A stretch of 6,189 nt of DNA from CAYSSM01 sp964433905 (GTDB taxonomy: Bacteria > Patescibacteriota > UBA1384 > UBA12157 > JAENIV01), in contig CAYSSM010000029.1 in NCBI GenBank assembly GCA_964433905.1, positions 1 to 6,189 of the forward strand. Direction: 5' to 3'. Below are positions 6,166-6,189 of the stretch, one piece after another (position 1 is the first letter of the stretch; the number at the start of each line of letters is the position of its first letter). A program made the translations under genes and the position numbers. The notes under the pieces are model-generated. The model was not told where the DNA came from and ran no database searches. It saw nothing but the letters and a program-made list of their open reading frames with translations.

Positions 6166-6189
6166 AAAAATCAGTCGGCTCGCCCAGCA
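6166..6189 (-). repeat. Right arm of 24-base inverted repeat (runs to window edge)
   Basis: Exact reverse complement of 37-60. It begins 19 bases after the stop codon of the last gene, following an AT-rich stretch (6147-6165) in which no convincing terminator stem is visible. The repeat reaches the last base of the window, so its outer end cannot be defined. Confidence 0.85.

Overview
The window is an AT-rich bacterial segment (coding GC clearly below 40% by eye) holding five complete genes, all on the + strand and tightly packed: gaps of 24, 11 and 6 bases, then a 1-base overlap. All five stop codons are TAA, and the standard bacterial code reads every gene at full length. Low GC, lysine-rich proteins, a membrane-anchored (not lipoprotein) binding protein and a B12-type radical SAM protein would fit a candidate-phyla (Patescibacteria/CPR-like) metagenomic genome. 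That is an inference; no phylogenetic marker gene is present.

Layout. Bases 1-208 are non-coding and much richer in GC than the genes in two patches (about 1-56 and 101-147). They hold a short hairpin (3-25), one arm of a 24-base inverted repeat (37-60), a second hairpin (100-134) and a good sigma70-type promoter (171-199). The operon follows: a class I SAM-dependent methyltransferase (209-892), a membrane-anchored substrate-binding protein of the NitT/TauT/SsuA (NMT1-like) kind (917-1918), a cobalamin-binding-domain radical SAM protein (1930-3687), an ABC importer permease (3694-4458), and an ABC ATPase with a second substrate-binding-protein domain fused to its C terminus (4458-6146). The last 43 bases are non-coding and end in the other arm of the inverted repeat (6166-6189).

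How the genes work together. The binding protein, permease and ATPase form a complete importer for a small organic or inorganic solute; the ligand cannot be read from the sequence. The cytoplasmic binding domain on the ATPase is plainly a paralogue of the free binding protein in the same operon. The same arrangement is known in cyanobacterial NrtC (nitrate) and CmpC (bicarbonate), so it may let internal solute control transport. The radical SAM gene sits between the binding-protein and permease genes, and with the leading methyltransferase it suggests that uptake is linked to a SAM- and B12-dependent modification. This link is inferred from gene order alone.

The most notable points are the duplicated binding module (one copy outside the cell, one predicted inside), the radical SAM gene within the transporter operon, and the identical inverted repeats at both ends, which could be element termini, a dispersed intergenic repeat, or the place where an assembly broke.
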